From Bacteroidaceae bacterium (GTDB taxonomy: Bacteria > Bacteroidota > Bacteroidia > Bacteroidales > Bacteroidaceae): a stretch of DNA of 64,000 nucleotides. Location of the stretch: positions 62,001 to 126,000 of the forward strand of contig JAIKYE010000090.1 in NCBI GenBank assembly GCA_024683455.1. Direction: 5' to 3'. Shown here one piece after another: positions 8,336-17,482 of the stretch. Numbering within the stretch: position 1 is the first letter of the stretch; each line of letters starts with the position of its first letter. Made by a program: the position numbers and the translations under genes. The notes beneath the pieces are model-generated. The model had not been told where the DNA came from. It did no database searches and saw only the letters and a program-made list of their open reading frames with translations.

Positions 8336-8959
8336 CTAATCTCTAACTACTAATCGCTTGAACTTTGTTAAAGCTTCGGCATCTTTAAGGGCGGGGGCTA
8401 TCTCAAATCTTGAGTTGAGGTCTATGCCGATACATTTTGGATGGCGCCATCGTTTGACTTTCTCCTCATCACCCGGACCTATGCCGCCAGAGAGCAGAAA
8501 GGGGGTGTTCCCTTTGTAATGCTGCAAGATGTCCCAGTCAAACTGTTCACCGCTACCACCTATACACTTGCATTTGGTGTCGAAGATGAAATAATCGATA
8601 ATTTCTTCGTATAGTGTATAGCGTATAGCGAAGAGTGAAGAATCCTTTTCTCCTACGCTGATGGCTTTTATGATGGGGAGGTTGTTGGATTGTTTTATGC
8701 GTTGACAGAAATCTGGAGTCTCCTCTCCATGCAACTGTATGGCGTTCAGACTGAAATCCTTTATCTTCTGCAATACCTCTTTTTCTGTGGGGTTTACAAA
8801 TACACCCACTCTTGTACAATTGGGCAGATAAGCGGGAACCTCAGAAACATAACGCTTAGACCCTTTCCAGAAGATGAAACCCATCATATCGGGATGAACC
8901 ATTTCTTCTACCACGCGTATGTTTTCTGGGTCGCGCATACCGCATACTTTTATCTTCAC
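8336..8959 (-). CDS. trpF: Phosphoribosylanthranilate isomerase
   Basis: TrpF performs the Amadori rearrangement of N-(5'-phosphoribosyl)anthranilate, the third step to tryptophan. The 207-residue barrel begins MKIKVCGMRDPENI with the general-base Cys6; the acid Asp lies in IFDTKCKCIGGSGEQFDW, and LLSGGIGPGDEE is the phosphate site. The start codon is GTG (8957-8959) overlapping the trpC stop in a GTGA arrangement, which implies coupled translation. It is a separate protein here, not fused to trpC as in enteric bacteria. No ATG lies close enough to serve as an alternative start without cutting the first strand. Confidence 0.95.
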   Translation of the reverse strand: MKIKVCGMRDPENIRVVEEMVHPDMMGFIFWKGSKRYVSEVPAYLPNCTRVGVFVNPTEKEVLQKIKDFSLNAIQLHGEETPDFCQRIKQSNNLPIIKAISVGEKDSSLFAIRYTLYEEIIDYFIFDTKCKCIGGSGEQFDWDILQHYKGNTPFLLSGGIGPGDEEKVKRWRHPKCIGIDLNSRFEIAPALKDAEALTKFKRLVVRD

Positions 8960-9747
8960 AGTTTTTCTGTAAATGCTTTTAAAGCCGTACCGGGGTTGGG
9001 CTGTTTCATAAAATATTCTCCCATTAGGAATCCTCTGTAACCTGCTTCACGAAGTAGTTTTATTACCTCTGGGCTATTAATGCCGCTTTCACTGACCTTA
9101 ACCTTGTTTGCTGGTAAATGTGAAATCATTTGGAATGAATTCTGTACATCGGTATGGAAGGTGCCTAAATTGCGGTTGTTGATACCCAACATATCCACAT
9201 CAAACTCTGCGTAGTCCAATTCTTCAAAAGAATGCATCTCCAACAACACCTCCAGTTTCAACTCGTGTGCCAGCGAAGTTAAGGATTTAACCTCATCTTT
9301 CTTTAGGTCGGCAGCTATGAGCAACACAGCATCTGCACCTATCTCTCGAGCTTGAAAGAGCTGATACTCGTCTATCACGAAATCCTTGCGTAGGATGGGG
9401 ATGTTTACCAGAGGACGTGCTATCTTGATAAACTCCATGCTACCGCCAAAGAACTTCTCGTCGGTAAGGATGCTAAGAGCCGCAGCTCCGTTCTGCTCGT
9501 ATGATGGTGGGACAATTTCAGGCTTCCCTTCTTCCTTAATCCAACCCCTGGACGGACTTTTGCGCTTGAACTCGGCTATGATGCCGTGAGTGTCGTTATG
9601 AAGAGCCTTAGACATACTTTCGACCTCTATGCCGTCAGTCATTATCTTTTCTACTGCGGCATAGAGAGCGCGAGGCGATATCTGCTCTTTTTGTCTAGCA
9701 ACCTCAATACGCTTCCAAGCAATTATCTCGTCAAGAACGTCTTTCAT
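8956..9747 (-). CDS. trpC: Indole-3-glycerol phosphate synthase
   Basis: TrpC closes the indole ring from CdRP with loss of CO2 and water. The 263-residue protein carries the family hallmarks: AEFKRKSPSRGWI with the catalytic Lys, ILTDEKFFGGS, ILRKDFVIDEYQL with the second Lys, LEMHSFEEL, LGINNRNLGTF and VSESGINSPE. It is monofunctional. Its stop overlaps the GTG start of trpF by 4 bp; 37 bp separate it from trpD upstream, the longest gap inside the operon. Nothing unusual. Confidence 0.97.
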   Translation of the reverse strand: MKDVLDEIIAWKRIEVARQKEQISPRALYAAVEKIMTDGIEVESMSKALHNDTHGIIAEFKRKSPSRGWIKEEGKPEIVPPSYEQNGAAALSILTDEKFFGGSMEFIKIARPLVNIPILRKDFVIDEYQLFQAREIGADAVLLIAADLKKDEVKSLTSLAHELKLEVLLEMHSFEELDYAEFDVDMLGINNRNLGTFHTDVQNSFQMISHLPANKVKVSESGINSPEVIKLLREAGYRGFLMGEYFMKQPNPGTALKAFTEKL

Positions 9748-9784
9748 TTAAGTTAAAAAAAGTTATCACACGAACCTATAATCA

Positions 9785-10780
9785 TTATGAATTTATCTCG
9801 ACGAACTTTCGGAAGCATTGCAGAGCGCGTCCACTTTCCAGTGACTCGCGGGCTTTCGCTATCGTCTCTGTAATGGTGAGCCCTTCGTCCATAAGGCTGA
9901 TACCACAAGCCGCATTGGCAAGGATTACGTTTTTCTGTGCCTCGGTGCATCTGTTCTCGAGCACGCTGTCGAAAATCTTCATAGCCTCTTCTGCTGTATT
10001 ACCTCCGTAGATATCTGAGGGTTTTACATATTTCAGTCCCATATCTATGGGTGTATAGACTTTCTCGAAGTAGCGTGTGTTAATCTTAAATCCGCTGGTG
10101 AGGGAAATCTCATCGTATCCGTCGTAGCTGGTTATCACGCCATAGTTGTCGCCAATCTTTTGGTGAATATTGGTGTAAAGGCGCTGCTGACTTTGATTGG
10201 CTGTTCCATGTAATGAGTTCTTGGGATTACAGGGGTTGACCAGCGGGCCAAGCAGGTTAAAGCAGGTGGGAATGCCTAGTGCTTTGCGAGTAGGGCCCAC
10301 ATATTTCATGCCTAACGCAAATAGGGGAGCATGGAGGTAGCAGATGTTAGCCTCATCAAGTGAACGACGCAATATGTCTTTGTTGTCAGTAAACTTCACC
10401 CCATGACCTGCCAATACATTGCTGGCTCCACTTACGCTGGTGCTGCCACCGTTTCCGTGTTTGGTGACTTTGTATCCGGCTCCGGCTATCACAAAGGCTG
10501 AACAGGTACTGATGTTAAAAGAGTTTTTGCCATCACCCCCAGTACCAACAATATCCAAGGTGTTGTAATCATTGAGGTTTACTCGTTTGCCTGTTTCCAA
10601 CAGTCCGTCGCGGAAGCCAAGCATTTCGTCAACTGTTACGCCTCTGGTCTGTAATGCCACCAGCAGAGCTGCTATCTGGTGCTCGTTATACTTTTGCTCT
10701 GTTATGCCGAGCATAATGGCATGTGTATCCTCACGGGTGAGGGTAGCGCCTTCTATGAGTTGTGTAAGGTATTGTTTCAT
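9785..10780 (-). CDS. trpD: Anthranilate phosphoribosyltransferase
   Basis: TrpD joins anthranilate to PRPP. The 331-residue protein shows the family's PRPP loop VGTGGDGKNSFNIST, the KHGNGGSTSVSGASNVL motif, and GLKYVGPTRKALGIPTCFNLLGPL. It is a stand-alone transferase, not fused to the glutamine amidotransferase. The start ATG overlaps the trpG stop by 4 bp (ATGA), so trpG and trpD are translationally coupled. Length is normal for the family. Confidence 0.97.
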   Translation of the reverse strand: MKQYLTQLIEGATLTREDTHAIMLGITEQKYNEHQIAALLVALQTRGVTVDEMLGFRDGLLETGKRVNLNDYNTLDIVGTGGDGKNSFNISTCSAFVIAGAGYKVTKHGNGGSTSVSGASNVLAGHGVKFTDNKDILRRSLDEANICYLHAPLFALGMKYVGPTRKALGIPTCFNLLGPLVNPCNPKNSLHGTANQSQQRLYTNIHQKIGDNYGVITSYDGYDEISLTSGFKINTRYFEKVYTPIDMGLKYVKPSDIYGGNTAEEAMKIFDSVLENRCTEAQKNVILANAACGISLMDEGLTITETIAKARESLESGRALQCFRKFVEINS

Positions 10781-11343
10781 TTGTGTTCGAGCCAGTTTTT
10801 AATGATTGCTTTTCCTTCTTTGGTCAGTACGCTCTCTGGATGGTACTGAATACCGTGTATGTCGTATTCTCTGTGGCGGAGCGACATGATGTAGCCCTCG
10901 GGACTAGTACTTGTAATCTCCAAGCAGGCAGGGAAACCATTGGTGTCAACTACCCACGAGTGGTAACGACCTACCTCGATGGTCCTATCCAGCCCGTCAA
11001 AGATGTAATCGTCGGCACAGATGTGTGTGGGAGTGACTACGCCATGGAAAACAGAACTTAGATTGGTGAGTTTTCCTCCAAAGACTTCTCCTATGGCCTG
11101 ATGTCCTAGGCAGACACCCAGCATGGGTTTCTTTCCTGCGTAGATCCTGATAACATCTAACAGAAGACCGGCTTCGCTGGGGATGCCAGGGCCAGGTGAG
11201 AGAATAATCTTATCAAACTTCTCTAGCTCGGGGAGCTGAAATTTATCGTTCCTAAGAACGGTTACTTCTGCCCCTAATTCCTTTACCAAATGTGATAGGT
11301 TGTAGGTAAAGGAGTCGTAATTGTCTATGATAACTATTTTCAT
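10777..11343 (-). CDS. trpG: Anthranilate synthase component II (glutamine amidotransferase)
   Basis: A class I glutamine amidotransferase that supplies ammonia to TrpE. The 188-residue protein has the oxyanion motif SPGPGIPSEAG, the nucleophile Cys78 in LGVCLGHQAIGE, and the His-Glu pair in IQYHPESVL near residue 168. Alone the sequence cannot tell TrpG from PabA, and one such protein may serve both anthranilate and p-aminobenzoate synthases. Its position between trpE and trpD, overlapping each by 4 bp, makes the tryptophan role the main one. Confidence 0.95.
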   Translation of the reverse strand: MKIVIIDNYDSFTYNLSHLVKELGAEVTVLRNDKFQLPELEKFDKIILSPGPGIPSEAGLLLDVIRIYAGKKPMLGVCLGHQAIGEVFGGKLTNLSSVFHGVVTPTHICADDYIFDGLDRTIEVGRYHSWVVDTNGFPACLEITSTSPEGYIMSLRHREYDIHGIQYHPESVLTKEGKAIIKNWLEHK

Positions 11344-12740
11344 AACTTCCCTGCAATTTCTATGGCTTTGCGCAGTGCGCCCAACTTGTTGTTAACCTCC
11401 TGCAACTCATATTCCACATCGCTCTTTGACACAATTCCACCTCCAGCTTGGAACCACAGTTCGTTGTTCCTGCTTACAAAGGTACGTATAGTGATGGCTT
11501 GGTTCAGATTTTTGTTGAATCCGATGAATCCTATGCAGCCGCCGTAGGCGCCACGGTTGTGCGGCTCATACTTGCTTATCAACTGCATGGCCATGACTTT
11601 GGGGGCACCTGATAGAGTGCCGGCGGGGAAAGTGTCTATGAATGCTTGGATGGGGTCGGCCCCTTCCTCAAGTTCTCCGCTAACCCTGCTTACCAGATGG
11701 ATAACGTGGCTGTAGAACTGCATATCCTTGTAGAAGTCTACCTTCACATTGTGACAGTTTCGACTCAAATCATTGCGTGCAAGATCAACCAGCATTACAT
11801 GTTCGGCATTTTCTTTGGGGTCGTTGCGCAAATACTCAGCATTCTTTCTGTCGGTTTCTGCATCTCCGGTACGCTTTGTAGTTCCTGCAATGGGATCTAT
11901 GTAGGCTTTGCGTCCCTCAATGCGACAATGTGTCTCGGGACTGGAGCCAAAAATGCGGAATCCACCGAAATCGAAGTAAAACAGATACGGGCTGGGGTTG
12001 ATGCTGCGTAATGCCCGATACAGCTTGAAGTCGTCACCCTCGTAATGCTGTTTGAATCGTCTGGAGAGGACAATTTGGAATACGTCTCCTCTCTGGCAGT
12101 GAGCAATACCTTTACGGATATTCTCGCGATGCTCATCATCGGTAAGCGTACTTTGAAAATCTCCTACTGGGTGGAAGTCATATGTCTGATACGGGCGTCC
12201 GTTCAGGTCGCGTTCCAACACATCCAAGTCATCCTCTTCGCCTTCCGACAGCATTTCTATAAGCGTCAACTCATTACGAAAGTGGTCAAAGACGATTACA
12301 TCTTTAAATAAAACATACAATAGGTCGGGCGCATCGTTCATGGGTTGAGTTTCATCTTTTACCCCTATATTTTCAAAGTAACGAACGGCATTAAATGAGG
12401 TATATCCATATAGTCCGCAGTAGTTGCTCTCTGGACCTGTTATGTTAAAGTTTCCTATAAACTGATTGATTAGGTTTGCCGACGTAAACTTCTCGTTTAT
12501 AGGTGTTTCTGTGACATCTCCGTCTGGGTATTTACAGATGCCTATCCCATGTTCTATGCTTACGCTTCCGATGGGATGAACAGCAATGAAGGACTTTGCA
12601 TTTTCACCTCCGTGATAGTCTGAACTCTCCATGAGAGCACTCTGGGGGTAAGCATCCCTAACCTTTAGATAAGCGCTGACGGGAGTAATCAGGTCGCCAA
12701 GGATTTTACGACTAGCAGTATGGTATTTATATGGTGTCAT
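11340..12740 (-). CDS. trpE: Anthranilate synthase component I
   Basis: TrpE turns chorismate plus ammonia into anthranilate, the committed step. The 466-residue protein has the N-terminal allosteric domain with the tryptophan-sensing motif ALMESSDYH near residue 38 (an L-M-E-S variant of LLES). The C-terminal chorismate-binding domain has [45 protein letters not shown] and the [10 protein letters not shown] close. Feedback inhibition by tryptophan is therefore likely. It overlaps trpB by 14 bp at its start and trpG by 4 bp at its end, so the first three operon genes are tightly coupled. Confidence 0.97.
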   Translation of the reverse strand: MTPYKYHTASRKILGDLITPVSAYLKVRDAYPQSALMESSDYHGGENAKSFIAVHPIGSVSIEHGIGICKYPDGDVTETPINEKFTSANLINQFIGNFNITGPESNYCGLYGYTSFNAVRYFENIGVKDETQPMNDAPDLLYVLFKDVIVFDHFRNELTLIEMLSEGEEDDLDVLERDLNGRPYQTYDFHPVGDFQSTLTDDEHRENIRKGIAHCQRGDVFQIVLSRRFKQHYEGDDFKLYRALRSINPSPYLFYFDFGGFRIFGSSPETHCRIEGRKAYIDPIAGTTKRTGDAETDRKNAEYLRNDPKENAEHVMLVDLARNDLSRNCHNVKVDFYKDMQFYSHVIHLVSRVSGELEEGADPIQAFIDTFPAGTLSGAPKVMAMQLISKYEPHNRGAYGGCIGFIGFNKNLNQAITIRTFVSRNNELWFQAGGGIVSKSDVEYELQEVNNKLGALRKAIEIAGKL

Positions 12741-13929
12741 AATCTATTTCGTTTTTATGTGCAAGGTAGGTAGAGAGATCCTTGTCGCCGCGTCCACTGA
12801 CGGTAAGTACTACCACATCTTCTTTCTTGAATTTCATCTTTGGTAGAATTGCCAGAGCATGGCTGCTTTCCAGTGCAGGTATGATACCCTCAAGTCTGGT
12901 AAGCTCAAAGGCAGCTTGCAGTGCCTCGTTATCGTTGATGGAATAGACCTTTGCTCGTCCTGTTTCGTATAGGTTGCAATGCATAGGACCAGTGCCAGGG
13001 TAGTCCAGTCCTGCGCTTATGCTGTAGGGCTCAATAATCTGTCCGTCCTCGGTCTGCATGACTTTTATACGACTTCCGTGCAAGATACCTGTACTGCCCA
13101 CGTGAAGTGAAGCTGCCGTCTGTTCTGTGTCCATTCCAAGGCCTCCGGCTTCACCCAGAACCAGTTTTACTCGTTCATCGTCCAGATAGTGATAGATGGT
13201 TCCTGCGGCATTGCTCCCTCCGCCTACACAGGCTATCAAATAATCTGGGTAGTTGCGGCCGATTTTCTCGTCAAGTTGGAATTTTATTTCCTGGCTGATA
13301 ACGCTCTGCAACTTAGCTACCATCTCTGGGTAGGGGTGAGGTCCTACGGTACTTCCTATAATATAAAATGTGTCGGCAGGATGACAACACCAGTCGCGAA
13401 TGGCCTCATTGGTAGCATCCTTTAATGTCTTGTTGCCACTCTCTACAGGAAATACCTCAGCTCCCAGCATACGCATGCGTTCTACGTTGACATGCTGACG
13501 TTCAACGTCTAAGGCACCCATATAAACACGACATGGCATATTCATGAGTGCGCAGACGGTCGCTGTGGCTACACCGTGCTGACCAGCTCCTGTTTCTGCA
13601 ATAATACGTGTCTTGCCCATCTTGCGGGCAAGCAGAATCTGACCTATGGCATTGTTGATTTTGTGGGCTCCTGTATGGTTCAGGTCTTCGCGCTTTAGGT
13701 AAAGCTGGCAGCCGTACTTCTCGCTCATGCGTTTAGCGTAATAAAGAGGGGAAGGGCGCCCCACATAATCGCGAAGCAGTTGGTAGTATTCCTTCAGGAA
13801 CTCTTCGCTTTCAATGATAGAAAGGTACTTCTCCTTTAGGTTTTCTACTGTTTTGTATAAAATCTCAGGAATGTATGCACCGCCATACGGACCATAAAAA
13901 CCATCGTCATTAACTTTGTACGATTTCAT
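12727..13929 (-). CDS. trpB: Tryptophan synthase beta chain
   Basis: TrpB condenses indole with serine through PLP. The 400-residue protein has the PLP lysine Lys90 in [11 protein letters not shown], the indole-side EDL/TGAGQHG segments, and the phosphate cradle [11 protein letters not shown]. Unusually compared with enteric order, trpB opens the operon and trpA closes it, which is the habit of Bacteroidota. A consensus promoter lies just upstream, giving a leader of under 30 nt. That is too short for a classical tryptophan leader peptide or T-box, so regulation probably occurs at the promoter or by TrpE feedback. Confidence 0.97.
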   Translation of the reverse strand: MKSYKVNDDGFYGPYGGAYIPEILYKTVENLKEKYLSIIESEEFLKEYYQLLRDYVGRPSPLYYAKRMSEKYGCQLYLKREDLNHTGAHKINNAIGQILLARKMGKTRIIAETGAGQHGVATATVCALMNMPCRVYMGALDVERQHVNVERMRMLGAEVFPVESGNKTLKDATNEAIRDWCCHPADTFYIIGSTVGPHPYPEMVAKLQSVISQEIKFQLDEKIGRNYPDYLIACVGGGSNAAGTIYHYLDDERVKLVLGEAGGLGMDTEQTAASLHVGSTGILHGSRIKVMQTEDGQIIEPYSISAGLDYPGTGPMHCNLYETGRAKVYSINDNEALQAAFELTRLEGIIPALESSHALAILPKMKFKKEDVVVLTVSGRGDKDLSTYLAHKNEIDYDTI

Positions 13930-13959
13930 CTTTTACCTTAAAATTACAAAATGCCGACG

Positions 13960-13990
13960 CAAAGTTAATGCATTTTCTTTTTATGGCAAA
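13960..13990 (-). promoter_or_regulatory. Promoter of the trp operon
   Basis: A very good match on the minus strand: TTTG at 13990-13987, exactly 19 nt, TAACTTTG at 13967-13960. The ATG of trpB is 31 bp beyond the -7 box. No stem-loop or Trp-codon cluster fits between. Confidence 0.8.
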
Positions 13991-14059
13991 TAAATGTTAT
14001 CAAAAATGCCCTAAAAAACGTATTATGTGATAAGATTTCTTCTATTTGGTAGCAAACTG

Positions 14060-14569
14060 TTATGGCACTTGAAAAGAATAGACTTTTAGGTCCTGTAGTT
14101 CTCCTATAGGTTCTTGTTTCAGGTTAAGCAAGACGTATTCGCCTTTTACAAGTGTGTTTAATGGATGACATATAAAGCCGTTGTCTCCGTCGGACTTGAT
14201 ATAAAAGTTTGCTGGTTCTACCCTTTTATAATCGTTCTCCCAGATAATACTTTTGGGCAGTTTCCTGTAGTATTTTTTTTGCTGCATGCGTATAATGGCA
14301 TAGTCGGCCAGTACCTCGTTTTCTGCAGGAATGATGTGAAACTCTGGGATGTTGTCGTCTGTCAACTGAGTGGAGTGTCCAGCAGAAAGATAATGTGTAA
14401 GTTTGTCTTTAAGCTGAATGTCAAAAACGGTCCAGCCTGGCTTGAGTTCACTCTGTGTTTGCTCAACTGTAAGTTTTACAAAGTTGTTTAGAACTTTTAA
14501 TTCTACCTTCTGTGCATATAAGCAGACTGGTAGCGTAAATGCTATTATTGCCTTTATTATCTTCATCAT
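14060..14569 (-). CDS. Small secreted protein of unknown function
   Basis: I do not recognise this 169-residue protein. It starts with a Sec signal peptide (MMKIIKAIIAFTLPVCLYAQ, cleavage probably after YAQ), so it should be periplasmic or surface-exposed. The rest is a mixed alpha/beta sequence without Cys pairs, with aromatic-rich strands (YYRKLPKSIIWEND; YVLLNLKQEPIG), perhaps a beta-sandwich. Either of two adjacent Met codons could be the start. It lies alone, upstream of the trp promoter and divergent from nhaD across about 115 bp. Its A+T content is like its neighbours. Confidence 0.7.
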   Translation of the reverse strand: MMKIIKAIIAFTLPVCLYAQKVELKVLNNFVKLTVEQTQSELKPGWTVFDIQLKDKLTHYLSAGHSTQLTDDNIPEFHIIPAENEVLADYAIIRMQQKKYYRKLPKSIIWENDYKRVEPANFYIKSDGDNGFICHPLNTLVKGEYVLLNLKQEPIGELQDLKVYSFQVP

Positions 14570-14612
14570 AGGTGCAAAATTAGCTATTTTGAGCGAATTT
14601 ACAAAAGATTAC

Positions 14613-14643
14613 TTTGCTAAGTGGAAGAATTTTGTTTCCTTTG
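14613..14643 (+). promoter_or_regulatory. Promoter of nhaD and the helicase
   Basis: TTTG at 14613-14616, 19 nt, TTCCTTTG at 14636-14643 (one mismatch in the -7 box). It falls inside the longest reading frame and so supports the ATG at 14684. Confidence 0.6.
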
Positions 14644-14683
14644 CATTACGAAAATTCGTTATCTATACGTTATTTATTGTATT

Positions 14684-16081
14684 ATGACCATTGCAATTGT
14701 AATTTTGATGTTATTTGGATATGCTCTGATTTGTTCTGAGCATATAACCAGAATCAACAAGGCCACTGTAGCATTGTTTTGTGGCGTATGTGGATGGGTT
14801 ATGTATATGTGTGTTGGTCCACATTATATTCAGTCGTTGCATGGTCTGGATTTTTTGAATTACTTGGGCGATGATGCGTATAGTGTTATGGCAGTGAATG
14901 AATACATCTATCAACATGTATTTGTAAAACATATGGTTCAGCTTTGCTGTATAGTGATGTATTTGTTGGCTACGATGGCTATTGTTGAGGTGCTTGCCAC
15001 TAACGAATGCTTTGATTTTATGGTTGATCTTTGTCGTGCCAAGACTAAATGGCGTGTGACATGGACTTTAGCAGCATGCAGTTTCTTGTTAAGTGCCAAC
15101 CTTGATAATCTTGCTTCTGCAGTCATTATGCTTACTATTCTAAGTAAGTTGGTAATCAATCCGCGTCAACGTTGCATATTGGGTGCTATAGTAGTTATAG
15201 CAACCAGTTGTGGTGGATGTTTTGGTGTTATTGGCGATGTTACATCTTTGCTAATATGGACTCGTGATTCCGTTACCCCAACGAACTACACTGCAGCTCT
15301 GATACTACCAACTATCGTAGCTACAATCATTCCAACTTATCTTATAGGAAGGATGCTTCCGGAGCATGTTGATTTAAAGCGTCCTCGTGTTTTCTTCCGT
15401 GGAGATGATGCTGCCATGCCTGTATGGCAGCGTGCTGTCATGCTGTTCTTGGGTTTGGGCGGATTGTGGTTTGTTCCTACATTCCACCGTTTGACTATGC
15501 TGCCACCTTTCTTGGGCGCTTTGTGCGTTTTAGGTGTGTTATGGGTAGTAAATGAGGTGTTTAACCGTAAACGTATTTCCTCTGGCCAGCCCATTTATTT
15601 GACGGGTAATCGCTCGCTACAGTATGAGATGATTCAGATGATTATGTTTTTTGTCGGTGTCTGTCTTTCTGTTGATTTGTTGGTTGAGGTTGGTGCAATG
15701 CGTCATATCGCTGAATTATGTGATACATATATTCATAATATATATTTACTTTCTGTCGTCATTGGCTTCGTTAGTGCCGTAATGGACAATATAGCATTGG
15801 TAATGACTTCTATATCCATCTTTCCTATCATTGATGTGCAGAATTCCATGCCAGACTATGTTGCAGCTTTTGCGCAAAACGGACAATATTGGCATTTGGT
15901 TGCGCTTAGCGGGTGTGTTGGCGGTTGTCTTTTGCCTATAGGTTGTACTGCAGGCTATGCCCTAATGAAGCATGATGGGGTAGGTATCTGGTGGTATTTT
16001 AAATGTATTACCGCAAAGGTTTTTGTGGGATGGATTGCATCGCTAGGTGTATATTTCCTTGTTGATTATTTTTTGAGATAA
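14684..16081 (+). CDS. nhaD: NhaD-type Na+/H+ antiporter
   Basis: A 465-residue polytopic inner membrane protein of the ArsB/NhaD superfamily, exchanging sodium for protons. It has roughly a dozen hydrophobic helices. The family signature is present as SANLDNLASAVIM near residue 145 and ATSCGGCFGVIGDVTSLLIW near 180, with a second copy of the Asn-Asp type motif in VSAVMDNIALVMTS near 365. The frame is open to a GTG at 14621, but a promoter covers that region, and MTIAIVILMLFGYAL at 14684 gives a normal first helix. The helicase gene starts 10 bp after its stop, so the two are probably co-transcribed. Substrate (sodium versus lithium) is inferred from family. Confidence 0.87.
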   Translation: MTIAIVILMLFGYALICSEHITRINKATVALFCGVCGWVMYMCVGPHYIQSLHGLDFLNYLGDDAYSVMAVNEYIYQHVFVKHMVQLCCIVMYLLATMAIVEVLATNECFDFMVDLCRAKTKWRVTWTLAACSFLLSANLDNLASAVIMLTILSKLVINPRQRCILGAIVVIATSCGGCFGVIGDVTSLLIWTRDSVTPTNYTAALILPTIVATIIPTYLIGRMLPEHVDLKRPRVFFRGDDAAMPVWQRAVMLFLGLGGLWFVPTFHRLTMLPPFLGALCVLGVLWVVNEVFNRKRISSGQPIYLTGNRSLQYEMIQMIMFFVGVCLSVDLLVEVGAMRHIAELCDTYIHNIYLLSVVIGFVSAVMDNIALVMTSISIFPIIDVQNSMPDYVAAFAQNGQYWHLVALSGCVGGCLLPIGCTAGYALMKHDGVGIWWYFKCITAKVFVGWIASLGVYFLVDYFLR

Positions 16082-16091
16082 AACGCGCTGA

Positions 16092-17402
16092 ATGAAGTTT
16101 GATATTACAAGACTCGGCATTGAGTTCTTGAATCCGATGCAGCAGGAAATGCTACAGGAGGTTCGACGTGAGCGTCAGTTGGTATTGCTAAGTCCTACAG
16201 GTTCTGGTAAGACATTGGCATATCTGTTACCTCTATTGCAGTTGTTAGATTCCAAAAGTGACACGCTGCAGGCGTTGGTTCTTGTGCCTTCAAGGGAGTT
16301 GGCTATCCAGACTGTAGATGTTGTAAAGCGTATTTGTCAGGAAGTGCGTGTCATAGCTTGTTATGGCGGTCGCCCTGCAATGGATGAACACAGGCAGATT
16401 AAAGGCGTTAATCCTCATATGATTGTTGCAACACCTGGAAGAATCTTGGATCACATACGTAAGCAGAATATAACGCCAGCTACTATTGTCAATTTGGTTA
16501 TTGATGAATTTGACAAGTGTTTGGAGTTGGGCTTTCAGGAGGATATGAAAGCCATTATATCTGAATTGGCGTCTGTAGAGAGACGTATTCTTCTTTCTGC
16601 TACAGACTGTCCTTCTATTCCTGATTTTGTTGGTTCGTCAGATTATTGTCGTCTCTCATATCTTGATGTTGAGGAACCTTGTTCAGACAGGATCGTTATT
16701 CGTAGCGTCTTATCTCCCGATAAAGACAAACTTCCTACACTGAAAAGTCTGCTCTGTATGTTGGGAGCTCAGAAAAGTCTTGTTTTCGCCAATCATAGGC
16801 AAAGTGTAGAACGTATCGGTTCATACCTTTCTGCCGAGGGTATAATGGCAGATGTTTTCCATGGTGGAATGGAGCAGCGCGACCGCGAACGTGCTTTGTA
16901 TCGTTTTATTAATGGTTCGTGTAATGTTTTTGTCTGTACCGATTTGGCTTCACGCGGTCTTGATATTCCTGATGTAGATAATATCATTCATTATCATCTT
17001 CCTATTGACGAGGAGTCATATATCCATCGTAACGGAAGAACTGCTCGTTGGGAGAATGTTGGTAATGCTTATTTGTTGCTCGGTCCAGAAGAAACGATGC
17101 CTCTGTATGTTCAACTTACGGATGATGAGTTTAAGTTACCGAAAAACTCTCCTCTTCCTTCCTTGCCTTTGTGGGCTACAATTTATGTGGGCAAAGGGAA
17201 AAAAGATAAGATCAGTAGAGGAGATGTGTTGGGCTTCCTTACCAAGGTTGGTGGACTTGATGGTAAACAAATAGGCCGGATTGACGTTTTGCCAAACTGG
17301 TCTTATGTGGCTGTTCAGAGGAAATTGGTGAAGTCTCTTCTTGCGCGTATTAAAGGGCAAAAGATAAAAGGTATTAAAACCATTTTTGCTCTAGCTGACT
17401 AA
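16092..17402 (+). CDS. DEAD-box RNA helicase, DbpA-like
   Basis: An ATP-dependent RNA helicase of 436 residues. Visible motifs: Walker A SPTGSGKT with Lys40, Ia PSRELAIQT, TPGRI, motif II VIDEFDK (DEFD, not DEAD, near 138-141), SAT near 168, and motifs V and VI as RGLDIP and HRNGRTAR. The C-terminal 75 residues (TIYVGKGKKDKISRGDVLGFL, then IGRIDVLPNWSYVAV) resemble the DbpA RNA-binding domain. DbpA proteins act in 50S ribosome assembly by binding a 23S rRNA hairpin. A terminator follows directly. The DEFD substitution keeps the acidic pair that binds Mg-ATP, so activity is expected. Confidence 0.88.
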   Translation: MKFDITRLGIEFLNPMQQEMLQEVRRERQLVLLSPTGSGKTLAYLLPLLQLLDSKSDTLQALVLVPSRELAIQTVDVVKRICQEVRVIACYGGRPAMDEHRQIKGVNPHMIVATPGRILDHIRKQNITPATIVNLVIDEFDKCLELGFQEDMKAIISELASVERRILLSATDCPSIPDFVGSSDYCRLSYLDVEEPCSDRIVIRSVLSPDKDKLPTLKSLLCMLGAQKSLVFANHRQSVERIGSYLSAEGIMADVFHGGMEQRDRERALYRFINGSCNVFVCTDLASRGLDIPDVDNIIHYHLPIDEESYIHRNGRTARWENVGNAYLLLGPEETMPLYVQLTDDEFKLPKNSPLPSLPLWATIYVGKGKKDKISRGDVLGFLTKVGGLDGKQIGRIDVLPNWSYVAVQRKLVKSLLARIKGQKIKGIKTIFALAD

Positions 17403-17420
17403 TTTGCAATATATATATAT

Positions 17421-17465
17421 AAGGTAAGCATCTGCCCAAATGAAAAAGATGCTTACCTTTTTATT
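17421..17465 (+). terminator. Terminator after the helicase gene
   Basis: A 13-bp perfect stem (17421-17433 AAGGTAAGCATCT with 17447-17459) followed by TTTTT. It ends about 20 bp before the stop codon of the convergent oxoamine synthase gene. Confidence 0.88.
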
Positions 17466-17482
17466 ATATTGTTAACTATAGT

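Noticed and set aside
13930-13959. Tryptophan leader peptide or T-box.
   Set aside because: The space between the promoter and trpB is about 30 bp, has no Trp codons and no stem-loop.
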